Shown piece after piece: positions 18,205-26,747 of a stretch of DNA of 64,000 nt. Location: positions 186,001 through 250,000 of the forward strand of contig JAEUTG010000043.1 in the NCBI GenBank assembly GCA_016788045.1. The letters are read 5' to 3'. The notes beneath the pieces are model-generated. The model worked only from the letters and a program-made list of their open reading frames with translations. It had not been told where the DNA came from and did no database searches. A program made the translations under genes and the position numbers. Origin of the DNA: Bacteroidales bacterium. Its GTDB lineage: Bacteria; Bacteroidota; Bacteroidia; Bacteroidales; Lentimicrobiaceae. The stretch's first letter is position 1; every line of letters begins with the position of its first letter.

Positions 18205-18678
18205 TTGAGCGAAAAGGATTTCTTAGCCAGACTAAAAGAGCACCAGGGTATCATATATAAACTGGTGCATCTTTATGCCGATACAGAAGAGGATAAAAAA
18301 GACCTTTATCAGGAGATTCTTCTGCAGGCGTGGAAATCATATCCCGGATTCAGGGGTGAATCTAAATTCAGTACCTGGCTTTACCGTTTGTGCCTGAATA
18401 CCATCTTTACCCTTCAGAAAAAGGTCAACAGGGTAGAATACACCGATACGCGGCAGTTCGAAGAGACATTCTCTGCAGAGCCCGATATGAATGAAACAGA
18501 AAGGCTGACCATGGCTTTGCGCACCCTGGCAGAAACAGACAGGGCCGTGGTATCACTTCATCTTGACGGTTACAGCAATCAGGAGATCGGAAACATTCTC
18601 GGGATCACCCCCAACCTGGTAGGGGTAAAGTTTCACCGGGCCAAGCAGCAACTGGCTTCACTTCTAAAAAATATATGA
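18205..18678 (+). CDS. ECF-type RNA polymerase sigma factor
   Basis: 157 residues with a TTG start immediately after the TGA of the upstream gene; no ATG is better placed. Region 2 spans about 8-75: LVHLYADTEEDKKDLYQEIL resembles the DxxQE region, followed by YPGFRGESKFSTWLYRLCLN. Region 4 spans about 98-155, ending in the helix-turn-helix LHLDGYSNQEIGNILGITPN and KFHRAKQQL. It should direct RNA polymerase to a small regulon. Its stop overlaps the ATG of the next gene (ATGA), so the membrane protein that follows is the most likely regulator of its activity (inference). No FecR-type anti-sigma factor is nearby. Confidence 0.93.
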   Translation: MSEKDFLARLKEHQGIIYKLVHLYADTEEDKKDLYQEILLQAWKSYPGFRGESKFSTWLYRLCLNTIFTLQKKVNRVEYTDTRQFEETFSAEPDMNETERLTMALRTLAETDRAVVSLHLDGYSNQEIGNILGITPNLVGVKFHRAKQQLASLLKNI

Positions 18679-19283
18679 TGGAACCTTCAAAAGTGTGGCA
18701 AAACATCAGCGGACAGGAAGAAATGCTGGATAGCCTTATGAGAGAAGGCAACTTCAGCCGCTTACATTCAAAACATCCGCTGTCGAAACTCCGCAGAACC
18801 CTTTGGATATCAATTATACTGGCTGCCGTTATAACGTTGCTCTACGTCCCAATGATTTTTCTTATCCCTGTATGGCAGGTGATTCTGTCGCTGATCATAC
18901 TGGTCTTTTATAACCTGTTCATCATAAAAGACAGCCTGAAGCTATATAAAAAACTCCCCGATACGGTAATTCCCGACCACAGCCTCAAGGAAGAGCTGAG
19001 CATGCATTATGAGGGATTTATGCAATGGTGGCGCCTGCAGCAACGAACCAGCCTCTTCATTTATCCTGTTGCAGCAACCGGTGGTTTTATCTGGGGCGGA
19101 ATGATGGGATCCGGGAAGCCGGTGGAGGAGTTCCTATATAACCCGGCTATGCTCTCCATCCTCGGTATCACTTTACTGGTGCTTGTTCCGCTCAGCTACT
19201 GGTTTGCCAGAATCCTGTTTCAGCAGATGTTTGGCCGGCACCTTAAAAAACTGAAACAGCTGATCGGATCAATGGAATCCTGA
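18675..19283 (+). CDS. Four-TM membrane protein, candidate anti-sigma factor
   Basis: 202 residues. The first 40 are polar and probably cytoplasmic (helix VWQNISGQEEMLDSLMREG). Hydrophobic segments lie at about 42-60, 62-84, 124-143 and 158-178, and a basic tail ends it (HLKKLKQLIGSM). It overlaps the sigma factor stop by 4 bp (ATGA), a common layout for sigma/anti-sigma pairs. No zinc-binding anti-sigma (ZAS) HxxxCxxC motif is present, so it is not a standard ZAS protein. I do not recognise a named family. Role as a sensor of membrane or envelope state is inferred from context only. Confidence 0.75.
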   Translation: MMEPSKVWQNISGQEEMLDSLMREGNFSRLHSKHPLSKLRRTLWISIILAAVITLLYVPMIFLIPVWQVILSLIILVFYNLFIIKDSLKLYKKLPDTVIPDHSLKEELSMHYEGFMQWWRLQQRTSLFIYPVAATGGFIWGGMMGSGKPVEEFLYNPAMLSILGITLLVLVPLSYWFARILFQQMFGRHLKKLKQLIGSMES

Positions 19284-19461
19284 TTACAGATCACCCCTTG
19301 CAGCAACATCCTGCCCGTCAGAACAAAAAATAAAACTCCTTGTTAGTATAGAATGATGTCCAGGCAAAGCTCAGCTACTGCAGCTTTCCTGAATAAACAT
19401 ATCCTATTTAAAGGACTGTTTAGCATCTTTTTAACTATTTATCAGATTGTATAACCAAACC

Positions 19462-20130
19462 ATGCAGACAATGAATACCTTGAATTTCAAAAGAAAACTG
19501 CTCTCAGGATATTTGCCGGCAGGTTTCTTCGTTTTTCTTTTGTTAACGGTGCTTTCATCCTGTAAAAAGGACAAAGAAACCACCGATCCGATCGGAGGAC
19601 TTGAGGCTATTTCATGGCCTCAGAAGTGGGTGATGGTCTATGACCGTGATGAATCGAGCTATTCCTACATCTACTCCACAGGAGGAAATTCCCTTTACAG
19701 AGGTGGGGTTGAAAAAACTTACAGTGTCAATAACCTGATTGATGAAAAGGATTGTTATTTCGAGGTTATACCGGCCGGCTATGGAGGAGGAGACAAATTG
19801 TTTCTGATCCGCTCTGTGCAGGAGCCGGACCACTGGTGGGGTTGCTTCCGCACCAATTCACCTTTCGGAGCGGAAGAATGGTTTCTGGGCCAGTCTGACG
19901 AGAACGAAACCCCGGAAGGAGACGATTACAGGTTTATTCTGCATCCAATGCCAGATGAAGATGGAAAGAAAACTTTCGTCATTGAAAGCTACCTGAAAAA
20001 GGGGCAGTACCTCGACAACATCGGACACACTTTCACGGGTAACGGGCTCTCGTTTGTTGCCTATGATAAGCCTGAAAACGCACCGCATTATAAAATGCTC
20101 ACTGCCGAAGGTTCGGGAATCGGAGGTTAA
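19462..20130 (+). CDS. Hypothetical lipoprotein
   Basis: 222 residues from the ATG at 19462 (another ATG at 19471); a TTG at 19447 opens the same frame but is less likely. The signal peptide ends in a lipobox (TVLSSC, Cys about 34) followed by KKDKE. The mature part is rich in aromatic residues and beta strands (WPQKWVMVYD, YFEVIPAGYGGGDKLFLIRS, FRTNSPFGAEEWFLGQSDEN), reminiscent of RICIN-like or small beta-trefoil binding domains, but I cannot assign a family. It ends in EGSGIGG. It converges with the following T9SS gene. Function unknown. Confidence 0.75.
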   Translation: MQTMNTLNFKRKLLSGYLPAGFFVFLLLTVLSSCKKDKETTDPIGGLEAISWPQKWVMVYDRDESSYSYIYSTGGNSLYRGGVEKTYSVNNLIDEKDCYFEVIPAGYGGGDKLFLIRSVQEPDHWWGCFRTNSPFGAEEWFLGQSDENETPEGDDYRFILHPMPDEDGKKTFVIESYLKKGQYLDNIGHTFTGNGLSFVAYDKPENAPHYKMLTAEGSGIGG

Positions 20131-20192
20131 CCTTCGGTTACCCTGCTCCTTGATGCGAAAATAAGGTACTGAATCATTCGCAGGATTGCGGA

Positions 20193-21374
20193 TTACCTGA
20201 GTACAAGTCTCTGAAAGCCTGACGATTCTCCGTTGATTACCTTAACGAGATAGATCCCGGCCGGGAGTGCTGACAGGTTGAGTTCATGGTGGATTTTACC
20301 TTCGAGTATCTGTTCCGTTACAAGAGTCCCCTGAATTGTATAAACAGCAATCTTCCCTTCGCTGGCTGGATTGGTTAAACTGAGATCTACCATTCCATCA
20401 GATGGATTTGGATGTAAACTGAATACGGCCTGCTTATCAGCCGGATTTTCACCTATGGATGCCGGCTTTTCAAAACCCGTTATCCGGATAACTTTATTCC
20501 CACCTCCAAAGGTTGAAAACAGGAAATCACCTGTCAGGGGGTCAATCAGGGCACCTTCAGCCCCGGTAAGCCCGGTTACCATTTCTCTTGAGGTGGAAGG
20601 AATGGGCAGACCATGATTCCCTACCTCAAAGACAACAACCGTTCCATTGGCGTAAGATGAAATGGCCATCGAAAGGTTGGGGAAAGCAGCCGAACCTGCC
20701 GGAATATAAGCAATTCCTTCAGGTCCTGAAGCCACGCCATAGACAGAAACCTCAGCAACCTGATTTGATAAAAGATATTGCCCGCTGACATCTTTGGTAT
20801 AGGGAACATTATACAGAATCGCGTTATTGTAGGAAGAGAAAACCATCCCACCAGCCCCGGGATATCCTGCGGGAACAAAGGCCAGTGCGCCCACCGAAGA
20901 GGCTACCCCATACCCTGTTAAAGGAGTGCTGATATAGGTATTATCCGGCAATATCTGGCCAAGTTCATTCATGCTGTATCTGGTGAATAATAGTGTTCCG
21001 TTCTGGTCGAATAAAATGCCTCCGTCGTTGTTGGGGGCAGCTGCATAGAGCACCGCTGAACCGTCGAAACCAGTAATGCGCTTCGTTTCCGGATCTCTGA
21101 TCAAACCAACCGTGTAAAGGCCGCCGCCGCTGGTGTTGGCGCTTCCGCCAATATAGAGCGTATTCGGCTGTTCAGGCCGTATGGTGAGCCCTCCGTTCTG
21201 AGCAGGCAACTGATCAATGCTGCCAAGATCCGTTAAGGTGTATCCTGCTGATACAAAATCAGCGGTTAGGGTCTGGGTGAACCCAGGTAACGATGTCACA
21301 AGCAACAAAGCCGGCAGGCTTATCCTTAAAAACGCCCGTGAATAATCCCCCAAAAAGTGTGTAAATGTTTTCAT
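20193..21374 (-). CDS. Secreted T9SS protein of unknown function
   Basis: 393 residues. A long signal peptide ends near SLPGFTQ. The body (about 35-310) looks like a beta-propeller with blades such as ILFDQNGTLLFTR, GALAFVPAGYPGAGGMVFS and GALIDPLTGDFLFSTFGGGN. A type-A T9SS sorting domain closes it (FSLHPNPSDGMVDLSL, then LPAGIYLVKVINGE and a basic end). It is predicted to cross the outer membrane through the T9SS. The body has repeated GxxxFxPAGxPxxGxMVFS-type segments but no catalytic motif that I can see. It stands alone and converges with the lipoprotein at 19462. Confidence 0.83.
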   Translation of the reverse strand: MKTFTHFLGDYSRAFLRISLPALLLVTSLPGFTQTLTADFVSAGYTLTDLGSIDQLPAQNGGLTIRPEQPNTLYIGGSANTSGGGLYTVGLIRDPETKRITGFDGSAVLYAAAPNNDGGILFDQNGTLLFTRYSMNELGQILPDNTYISTPLTGYGVASSVGALAFVPAGYPGAGGMVFSSYNNAILYNVPYTKDVSGQYLLSNQVAEVSVYGVASGPEGIAYIPAGSAAFPNLSMAISSYANGTVVVFEVGNHGLPIPSTSREMVTGLTGAEGALIDPLTGDFLFSTFGGGNKVIRITGFEKPASIGENPADKQAVFSLHPNPSDGMVDLSLTNPASEGKIAVYTIQGTLVTEQILEGKIHHELNLSALPAGIYLVKVINGESSGFQRLVLR

Positions 21375-21677
21375 TTTGAGTGTTTTTGATAACCAAAGTT
21401 AATCCGGAAAAAGGCATATCCGACATTTACAGACCAAACTTTTACGCCTCCCGGGAATGAAAATAAAGGAACTCACACAACATAACCGGCAAATCATAGT
21501 AAATTGGATGGTGAGTAACCACACAAGCTGTCAGCCCGCAGTCATGGATAAAATCTCCCTTCATATCTGCCGGCAACATATCAGCCCCGGGCTCTGTATA
21601 GTTCCGATAAAAGTGCAAAGGTGGTCCCGCCCCAAACTTATCCGGACAAAACCACCTTCACTCCATTAAACTTTTAC

Positions 21678-21717
21678 TTTGAAGCCAGCTCCGACGGCAG
21701 TCAGGGCCGGCTTCAAA
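21678..21717. terminator. Possible terminator hairpin
   Basis: A 9-bp perfect stem, extendable with a few inner pairs, 46 bp past the stop of the minus-strand gene at 21763. The T-rich run (CTTTTTCTT) lies on the plus-strand side, so on the minus strand it would work only weakly. Confidence 0.4.
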
Positions 21718-21728
21718 CTTTTTCTTAA

Positions 21729-21756
21729 AGCTTTGAGCTTTATACTTGAAGCTTTG
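21729..21756. repeat. Heptanucleotide array (AGCTTTG variants)
   Basis: Four units of 7 bp in register: AGCTTTG, AGCTTTA, TACTTGA, AGCTTTG. It lies just downstream of a stop codon, like the arrays at 28639, 29433 and 55787. Confidence 0.55.
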
Positions 21757-21762
21757 CGCCTC

Positions 21763-24700
21763 CTATTCCCACTCCGGCAATCTGCCAGGGGTGTAAGGTA
21801 CTCCGGCTTTCTCCATTTCTTTTTCAAGCTGAGGCAAGTCGGTTTCACTGATCTTCTTCAGACGAGCATGAAGCGGAGGGAACTCTTCCCGGATTATGTC
21901 GTAACTCCGTTTCTGGGTCGAGGTCGGCGCTGAAGTGCTGGCATAGAAAGCATAGATGATGTTGCCCAGCCGGTCGTTGATGGACGCCTGTGCAGGCGGG
22001 TTCTCTTCACGGCTTGCTTTGGGTTGTTTCCCGTTAAAGGCATACAGAATGTCGTCAAGTTCCTTCTTCAACGTCATCAGTTTGCCTGAGAGTTCAGGGG
22101 AAGCCGAAGGTGTCTGATGAACAGCCTGTATCATCCCGCCCAGCCTCTCAGAAAGCTCTTCTGCGTAAGCGTCTGTTCCCTGAACTATCCGGATAAGCGC
22201 AGCAACCTGATTCTGAAAAGCAACGAGTGCAGCCCGGTCTTCCGCAGGAAGCGTGGTGTTGTTCAGCACCACAGCATTAAACGTCACCGGACCTGCCAGC
22301 GGGGTAGTAACACCCCCTGAAACCATGCTCATGGATACCAGATATTTTCCAGGCATGACAAACAGGCCTGAGCTGCCCGTCCTGAAAGGATCAAACTTCC
22401 CGTCTGACTGAACAGGGAAGGTTCCTGCATAACGCAAATCCCAGGTTGTCCGGTTCAGCCCTTCCGATGGACGGCTGTATAGTCTCCGGACCACGCTGCC
22501 GGCTTCATCGGTAACTGTAAAGATCAGGTATGGAGGTATTTCCCGCTCTTCAGTCCTGAGCTCTTCTTCGGTTGGCTGCGGAATACGCTCACCCTTTTTA
22601 AACAATTCTTTCTCTTTCTCCTGACGTACCTCCCTCAGTGTTTTCGGCACCTCTTTCAGCCACCAGCTGAAAGTTGCACCGAATTCCGGATTCTTCGCAG
22701 CATAATACGATGAACCCTGGCCGTATTTACCTCCGGATTCCACAAACATCAGGGCATCTTTTACTTCAAACAGGTGTGCCGGACTGTCCATAATGGGTTT
22801 ATTCACCGTACGGAGCGGTGTGTAATTGTCCAGAATGTAAAATCCGCGGCCGAAAGTGGCCAGTACCAGGTCGTTTTCCCTTTCCTGAATCACCATGTCC
22901 TTCACCGCAATGGTCGGTAATCCATTCTTCAGCAGGGTCCATTGTCCGCCGCCATCAATGCTGAAGAACACCCCGAATTCCGTTCCTGCAAAGAGCAGAT
23001 CGGGATTCACATGATCCTGAACAATGGTATGAACCGTTCCGTTTTCAGGGAGATTGGAAGCAATGGATACCCATGTCCTGCCCTTGTCGCTGCTTTTTAG
23101 CAGGTAAGGTTTGAAATCGTCGCGTTTGATGTTGTCGAAAGCGGCAAACACCACGTTCTCGTCAAATCGTGAGGCCAGAATGTCCGAAACAAAAGTAAAT
23201 TCAGGAACACCCGGGAATTTTCCGGCCCTTGACCAGGTTTTTGCATCCTCGCTGATCTGTATGAGGCCATCGTCGGTACCGGCATAGATCAGATTCTCCT
23301 TAACCGGCGATTCATCCAGCGAAACAATGAGTCCGTACAGAGAAGTGGAAACATCTTTTGCCACCGCATCCACACTCCAGTATTTGCCCATTACAGGCCA
23401 GGTATTGCGGTCGGTGCCTGTGGTAAGGTCTTCCGAAATCACCTGCCAGGTATTCCCCCGGTCATCGCTCCGGAATACCTTGTTGGCTGCAGTGTATAAA
23501 CGGGTGTGCGAGTGTTTGCTGATGAAAAGCGGCGTATTCCAGTACCATTTGTAAGTCTCTTCTCCCTTGCGTGGTTCAGGGCGGATATCCATGGCTTCCC
23601 CGCTTTTGCGGTCGTAACGGACCATGTTCCCATACTGTGCTTCGGCATAAACAATATTGGGATCAACCGGATCAACGGCCGTCCAGAAACCATCGCCACC
23701 ATTGGTAACAAACCATTCATCGTTAACTACGCCATAGTCACTGGTGTTGCGCGAAGGGCCTCCCATGCTGTTGTTGTCCTGGGTCCCCCCGTAAACGTAA
23801 TAAAACGGCTGACTATTATCGACATTGACACGGTAAAACTGGGTAACCGGAAGGTTGTTCTTGAAATGGAAGTCCTGTCCGCCATCCCAGGTTTCGTAAA
23901 TACCACCGTCTCCTCCGATCAGGTAATGCTTTGTATCTGAGGGATCTATCCACATGGCATGGTCATCCACATGCCGGTATTTTGTGCTGATCCCTTTCCA
24001 TGTCTTACCCCCATCTTCGGTGAGCTGCGAGAAGGTCTCAACAGAATAAACCTTGTCAACATCTTTCGGATCGCAGTAAATTTCGTTGTAATACTGTCCC
24101 TGAGCAGTATGTCCGCTCATCTTTGTCCAGGAAGCTCCCCGGTCGGTTGTTCTGAAAAAACCACCGGATTCACCGGCTGCTTCAATGATGGCATAAACAT
24201 AATCAGGGTTAACCGGAGAAATGGCAATGCCGATGCCGCCCATGTCACCCCCAGGCAATCCTGAGGTCAGCTTCTCCCAGTTTGCCCCTGCATCGGTCGA
24301 TTTCCAGATGCCTGATTCGGGTCCGCCTCCTATTTTGGTAAAAACGTGCCGGCGGCGTTGCTCCGACGTTGCATAGAGGACATCGGGGTTGCGTGGATCC
24401 ATGATCACATTGTTTACCCCGGTGTGTTCGCTGATGTTCAGCACTTTACTCCAGGTTTTCCCACCATCAGTGGTTTTGTAGAGCCCGCGATCACCTGAGG
24501 GCCCCCACACTGAACCTTCTGCTGCCACATAAACCACGTTGGTGTTGCGAGGGTCTATCGTGATCATGCCTATCTGACGAGACTCCTTCAGGCCCATATT
24601 CTTCCACGATTTGCCGCCATCTGTAGTCTTATATACTCCATCGCCATATCCCAGCGCCCGTTGATGGTTGTTTTCTCCGGTACCGGCCCAAACAACATTC

Positions 24701-25113
24701 GGGTTTTCAGGATCCATGGCCAGACAGCCAATGGAATAAGATCCGTAGTTATCGAAAACCGGCTCCCAGGTGGTCCCGGCATTCACTGTTTTCCAGATGT
24801 GTCCCGATGCAACCGCAACAAGGTAGTGTGCATGATTCTTCGGATTGACAGCAAAATCAGCGATGCGGCCCGAACAATAAGCCGGACCTATAGACCTGAA
24901 CCTGAGGCCATTGAATTTTCCAGACTGCAGGGTATCCTTCAATGCCCCGCCCTGCTTTTTCTGGGCTCCGGCATTCAGGGGCTGAAGAATACTGAAAATC
25001 ATCACCAGCAAAAACAGAAGCCTGCTTACAGGCACGATTCTTGCGATTAAACTACCTTCAGATAAATGACCTGCCCTGATCATTTTCTGACCCATCGATG
25101 TTGTTTCGCTCAT
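21763..25113 (-). CDS. Large exported sortilin/BNR-repeat propeller protein
   Basis: 1116 residues. A hydrophobic leader is placed unusually late (about 30-50, SRLLFLLVMIFSILQPLNAGAQ), so a later start is possible. The body has about ten BNR/sortilin asp boxes (TTDGGKSW, TTDGGKTW, STDAGANW, TTDRGASW, TEDGGKTW, SDDRGNTW, SSDKGRTW), giving one or two large VPS10-type propellers to about residue 740. The C-terminal third has a TWDLRYAGTFP segment and coiled helices, as in the common Bacteroidota proteins annotated as glycosyl hydrolase or VPS10 domain. It has no T9SS sorting domain, so it should stay in the periplasm or membrane. No catalytic residues can be named. Function unknown; the glycosidase label given to relatives is unproven. 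Confidence 0.85.
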   Translation of the reverse strand: MSETTSMGQKMIRAGHLSEGSLIARIVPVSRLLFLLVMIFSILQPLNAGAQKKQGGALKDTLQSGKFNGLRFRSIGPAYCSGRIADFAVNPKNHAHYLVAVASGHIWKTVNAGTTWEPVFDNYGSYSIGCLAMDPENPNVVWAGTGENNHQRALGYGDGVYKTTDGGKSWKNMGLKESRQIGMITIDPRNTNVVYVAAEGSVWGPSGDRGLYKTTDGGKTWSKVLNISEHTGVNNVIMDPRNPDVLYATSEQRRRHVFTKIGGGPESGIWKSTDAGANWEKLTSGLPGGDMGGIGIAISPVNPDYVYAIIEAAGESGGFFRTTDRGASWTKMSGHTAQGQYYNEIYCDPKDVDKVYSVETFSQLTEDGGKTWKGISTKYRHVDDHAMWIDPSDTKHYLIGGDGGIYETWDGGQDFHFKNNLPVTQFYRVNVDNSQPFYYVYGGTQDNNSMGGPSRNTSDYGVVNDEWFVTNGGDGFWTAVDPVDPNIVYAEAQYGNMVRYDRKSGEAMDIRPEPRKGEETYKWYWNTPLFISKHSHTRLYTAANKVFRSDDRGNTWQVISEDLTTGTDRNTWPVMGKYWSVDAVAKDVSTSLYGLIVSLDESPVKENLIYAGTDDGLIQISEDAKTWSRAGKFPGVPEFTFVSDILASRFDENVVFAAFDNIKRDDFKPYLLKSSDKGRTWVSIASNLPENGTVHTIVQDHVNPDLLFAGTEFGVFFSIDGGGQWTLLKNGLPTIAVKDMVIQERENDLVLATFGRGFYILDNYTPLRTVNKPIMDSPAHLFEVKDALMFVESGGKYGQGSSYYAAKNPEFGATFSWWLKEVPKTLREVRQEKEKELFKKGERIPQPTEEELRTEEREIPPYLIFTVTDEAGSVVRRLYSRPSEGLNRTTWDLRYAGTFPVQSDGKFDPFRTGSSGLFVMPGKYLVSMSMVSGGVTTPLAGPVTFNAVVLNNTTLPAEDRAALVAFQNQVAALIRIVQGTDAYAEELSERLGGMIQAVHQTPSASPELSGKLMTLKKELDDILYAFNGKQPKASREENPPAQASINDRLGNIIYAFYASTSAPTSTQKRSYDIIREEFPPLHARLKKISETDLPQLEKEMEKAGVPYTPGRLPEWE

Positions 25114-25157
25114 AAGTTAATTGATTTTTAGGGATGAATAACTGGTGCAGATATCCC

Positions 25158-25190
25158 TTTGGTGCTCAGAGCCAAAAATAGTATATTTTG
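25158..25190 (+). promoter_or_regulatory. Promoter of the T9SS gene at 25251
   Basis: TTTG at 25158-25161, 20 bp, then TATATTTTG at 25182-25190, close to TAnnTTTG. It supports the ATG at 25251 over the TTG at 25188, which lies within the promoter. Confidence 0.6.
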
Positions 25191-25250
25191 CTTAAGAAAA
25201 CACTTCCGGATTATTATTATCCGACAATTCAACAAATCAAAAACAAGCTG

Positions 25251-26213
25251 ATGAAAACTCTTCTATCAACACTTACCGTTTTCCTCCTGACTGCAGGCGT
25301 AACCCTCGCTCAAACTGACAGAAATACAGCCCGCATTGCCGTTGCTGATGCCAAACAGGCCCCCACGTTATCATTTCAGGATGATTCAAGGGGTTTAGAG
25401 TGCGACACACTTCGCTATCCCCTTAACGGACAAATTATTTACTACTACCTTTCCTCTCCTGAATCAGGGTACATTACCGGAAACAACAGCTATAAAGACA
25501 AGGCAAAGGCAGAATATTTCACAACCTATGAGCCCGGAGCCAGCATTTCAGGCATTATTGCTGAATTTGTGATTGCCAAAAATGTGAGTAACCTCCCTGT
25601 AACCTTTGCGATATGGGCCGGCGACGGGTCAAACGGCAAGCCGGGAACCATGATTGCATCGGCAACAAAGGCAATGTCTTCCATCGTTTCGGATGTTGCA
25701 AACGAACAACCGACGGTGGTGTTGTTCGATCAGCCTGTGAATATCCCCGGTCCTTTCTATGCCGGAGTATTGCTCCCCACCACCATCGGCGACACCCTGG
25801 CGCTGTGGTGTCGTGAACATGCGAGCACCTATACAGGCACGGCCTGGGAACAATGGGACAACAACAACTGGTATCCGTTTAACGACGAGGTATCATGGGG
25901 AGCAGGCATGCAGACCAGTATGACCATTCATCCCATCACATGCAAAACGGTCGGGCTGGAAGAATATGCAGATGCTGCGGTGGCTGTTCATCCCATCCCC
26001 TCAACAGGCATCGTCAACATTACAACCTGGGCTGGAAAAGATAAAATCAGCCTTGTAATCCATACCATGTCGGGACAGCAGGTCTACAGCAGAAGCTTAC
26101 CGGGCAACATTACCAACTTTAACCTCGACCTCGGAACCCTGCCCAAAGGAGTATATATGCTCAGGCTGTCAGACGGCACCCGGAGCCACAATCAGAAACT
26201 CATCCTCAACTGA
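25251..26213 (+). CDS. Secreted T9SS protein of unknown function
   Basis: 320 residues from the ATG at 25251, which starts a clean signal peptide (MKTLLSTLTVFLLTAGVTLAQ). The middle part (about 50-240) is a beta-rich domain with FTTYEPGASISGIIAEFVIA and VLFDQPVNIPGPFYAGVLLP, the kind of jelly-roll seen in many Bacteroidota surface proteins. A type-A T9SS domain ends it (VAVHPIPSTGIVNITTW, then LPKGVYMLRLSDG and QKLILN). It contains four Cys residues. No enzyme motif is seen. The gene is single, with its own promoter upstream, and divergent from the large propeller gene. Confidence 0.85.
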   Translation: MKTLLSTLTVFLLTAGVTLAQTDRNTARIAVADAKQAPTLSFQDDSRGLECDTLRYPLNGQIIYYYLSSPESGYITGNNSYKDKAKAEYFTTYEPGASISGIIAEFVIAKNVSNLPVTFAIWAGDGSNGKPGTMIASATKAMSSIVSDVANEQPTVVLFDQPVNIPGPFYAGVLLPTTIGDTLALWCREHASTYTGTAWEQWDNNNWYPFNDEVSWGAGMQTSMTIHPITCKTVGLEEYADAAVAVHPIPSTGIVNITTWAGKDKISLVIHTMSGQQVYSRSLPGNITNFNLDLGTLPKGVYMLRLSDGTRSHNQKLILN

Positions 26214-26241
26214 TAGCAAACGGTTTCCCAAACTTTTTCGC

Positions 26242-26272
26242 TTGATTTCGGTCAACTTAAATTGTATCTTTG
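26242..26272 (+). promoter_or_regulatory. Promoter of the universal stress protein gene
   Basis: TTG at 26242-26244, 20 bp, then TATCTTTG at 26265-26272: a full match to the Bacteroidota pattern. It decides for the ATG at 26313, since the TTG at 26262 would be within the promoter. Confidence 0.72.
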
Positions 26273-26312
26273 TAAATATGACTTTGTAAATAATCGAAGT
26301 AACATTATAAAA

Positions 26313-26747
26313 ATGAAAAAGATACTTGTACCGGTTGATTTTTCTGACCTTTCCACCGATGTGATTGAAAAGGCTGCAGAGATTGCCAAAGCATTCAAGA
26401 GTGAAGTATATATACTCCATATTGCCACCCAGGGAGCTGTTCCTTTCGGAGATGCAGCAGATACCCCATTGACCTCCGGGATCAACCCTGACGAAATGAT
26501 ACAGGAAGATCATGACCTGAAAGCCATGGTCAACTACCTGCATGAAAGGGGGATTGATGCCCGGTCGTCACTCATTCAGGGCCCGGTGGTCAACTCCATA
26601 CTTGATGAGGCAGAAAATTTCAAAGCAGATCTGATCGTGGTTGGATCGCAAAGTCATGGTTTTCTGTACCGGACTTTTATCGGCAGTGTCAGCAAGGGTG
26701 TATTGCGCAACAGCCCATGCCCAGTGCTGATCGTGCCGCAACAATAG
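26313..26747 (+). CDS. Universal stress protein (UspA family)
   Basis: 144 residues from the ATG at 26313. The fold markers are the first strand MKKILVPVDFSDLS, a helix DVIEKAAEIAKAF, strand SEVYILHIA, and the C-terminal nucleotide-binding region LIVVGSQSHGFLYRTFIGS followed by VLRNSPCPVLIVP. The glycine loop GSQSHG differs from the strict GxxG of ATP-binding members, so binding of ATP is uncertain. It is cytoplasmic, and members respond to starvation, oxygen or membrane stress. Its stop codon directly abuts that of the convergent ygiQ gene with no spacer. Confidence 0.93.
   Translation: MKKILVPVDFSDLSTDVIEKAAEIAKAFKSEVYILHIATQGAVPFGDAADTPLTSGINPDEMIQEDHDLKAMVNYLHERGIDARSSLIQGPVVNSILDEAENFKADLIVVGSQSHGFLYRTFIGSVSKGVLRNSPCPVLIVPQQ

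Larger units (their letters stand above)
21375..21762. other. Intergenic region with hairpin and 7-bp repeats
   Basis: 388 bp. A 70-codon ORF at 21457-21669 (+) shows no family resemblance and is not called. A stem (TTTGAAGCC at 21678-21686 with GGCTTCAAA at 21709-21717) and a 7-bp array at 21729-21756 lie next to the stop of the large gene at 21763. Confidence 0.5.

Noticed and set aside
18205..18678. FecI/FecR-type iron signalling system
   Set aside because: The sigma factor is followed by a four-TM protein, not a single-TM FecR, and there is no TonB receptor with a signalling extension next to it.
21457..21669. 70-codon plus-strand frame in an intergenic region
   Set aside because: Composition is not protein-like after the first 20 residues, there is no recognised family and no promoter was found; kept as non-coding.
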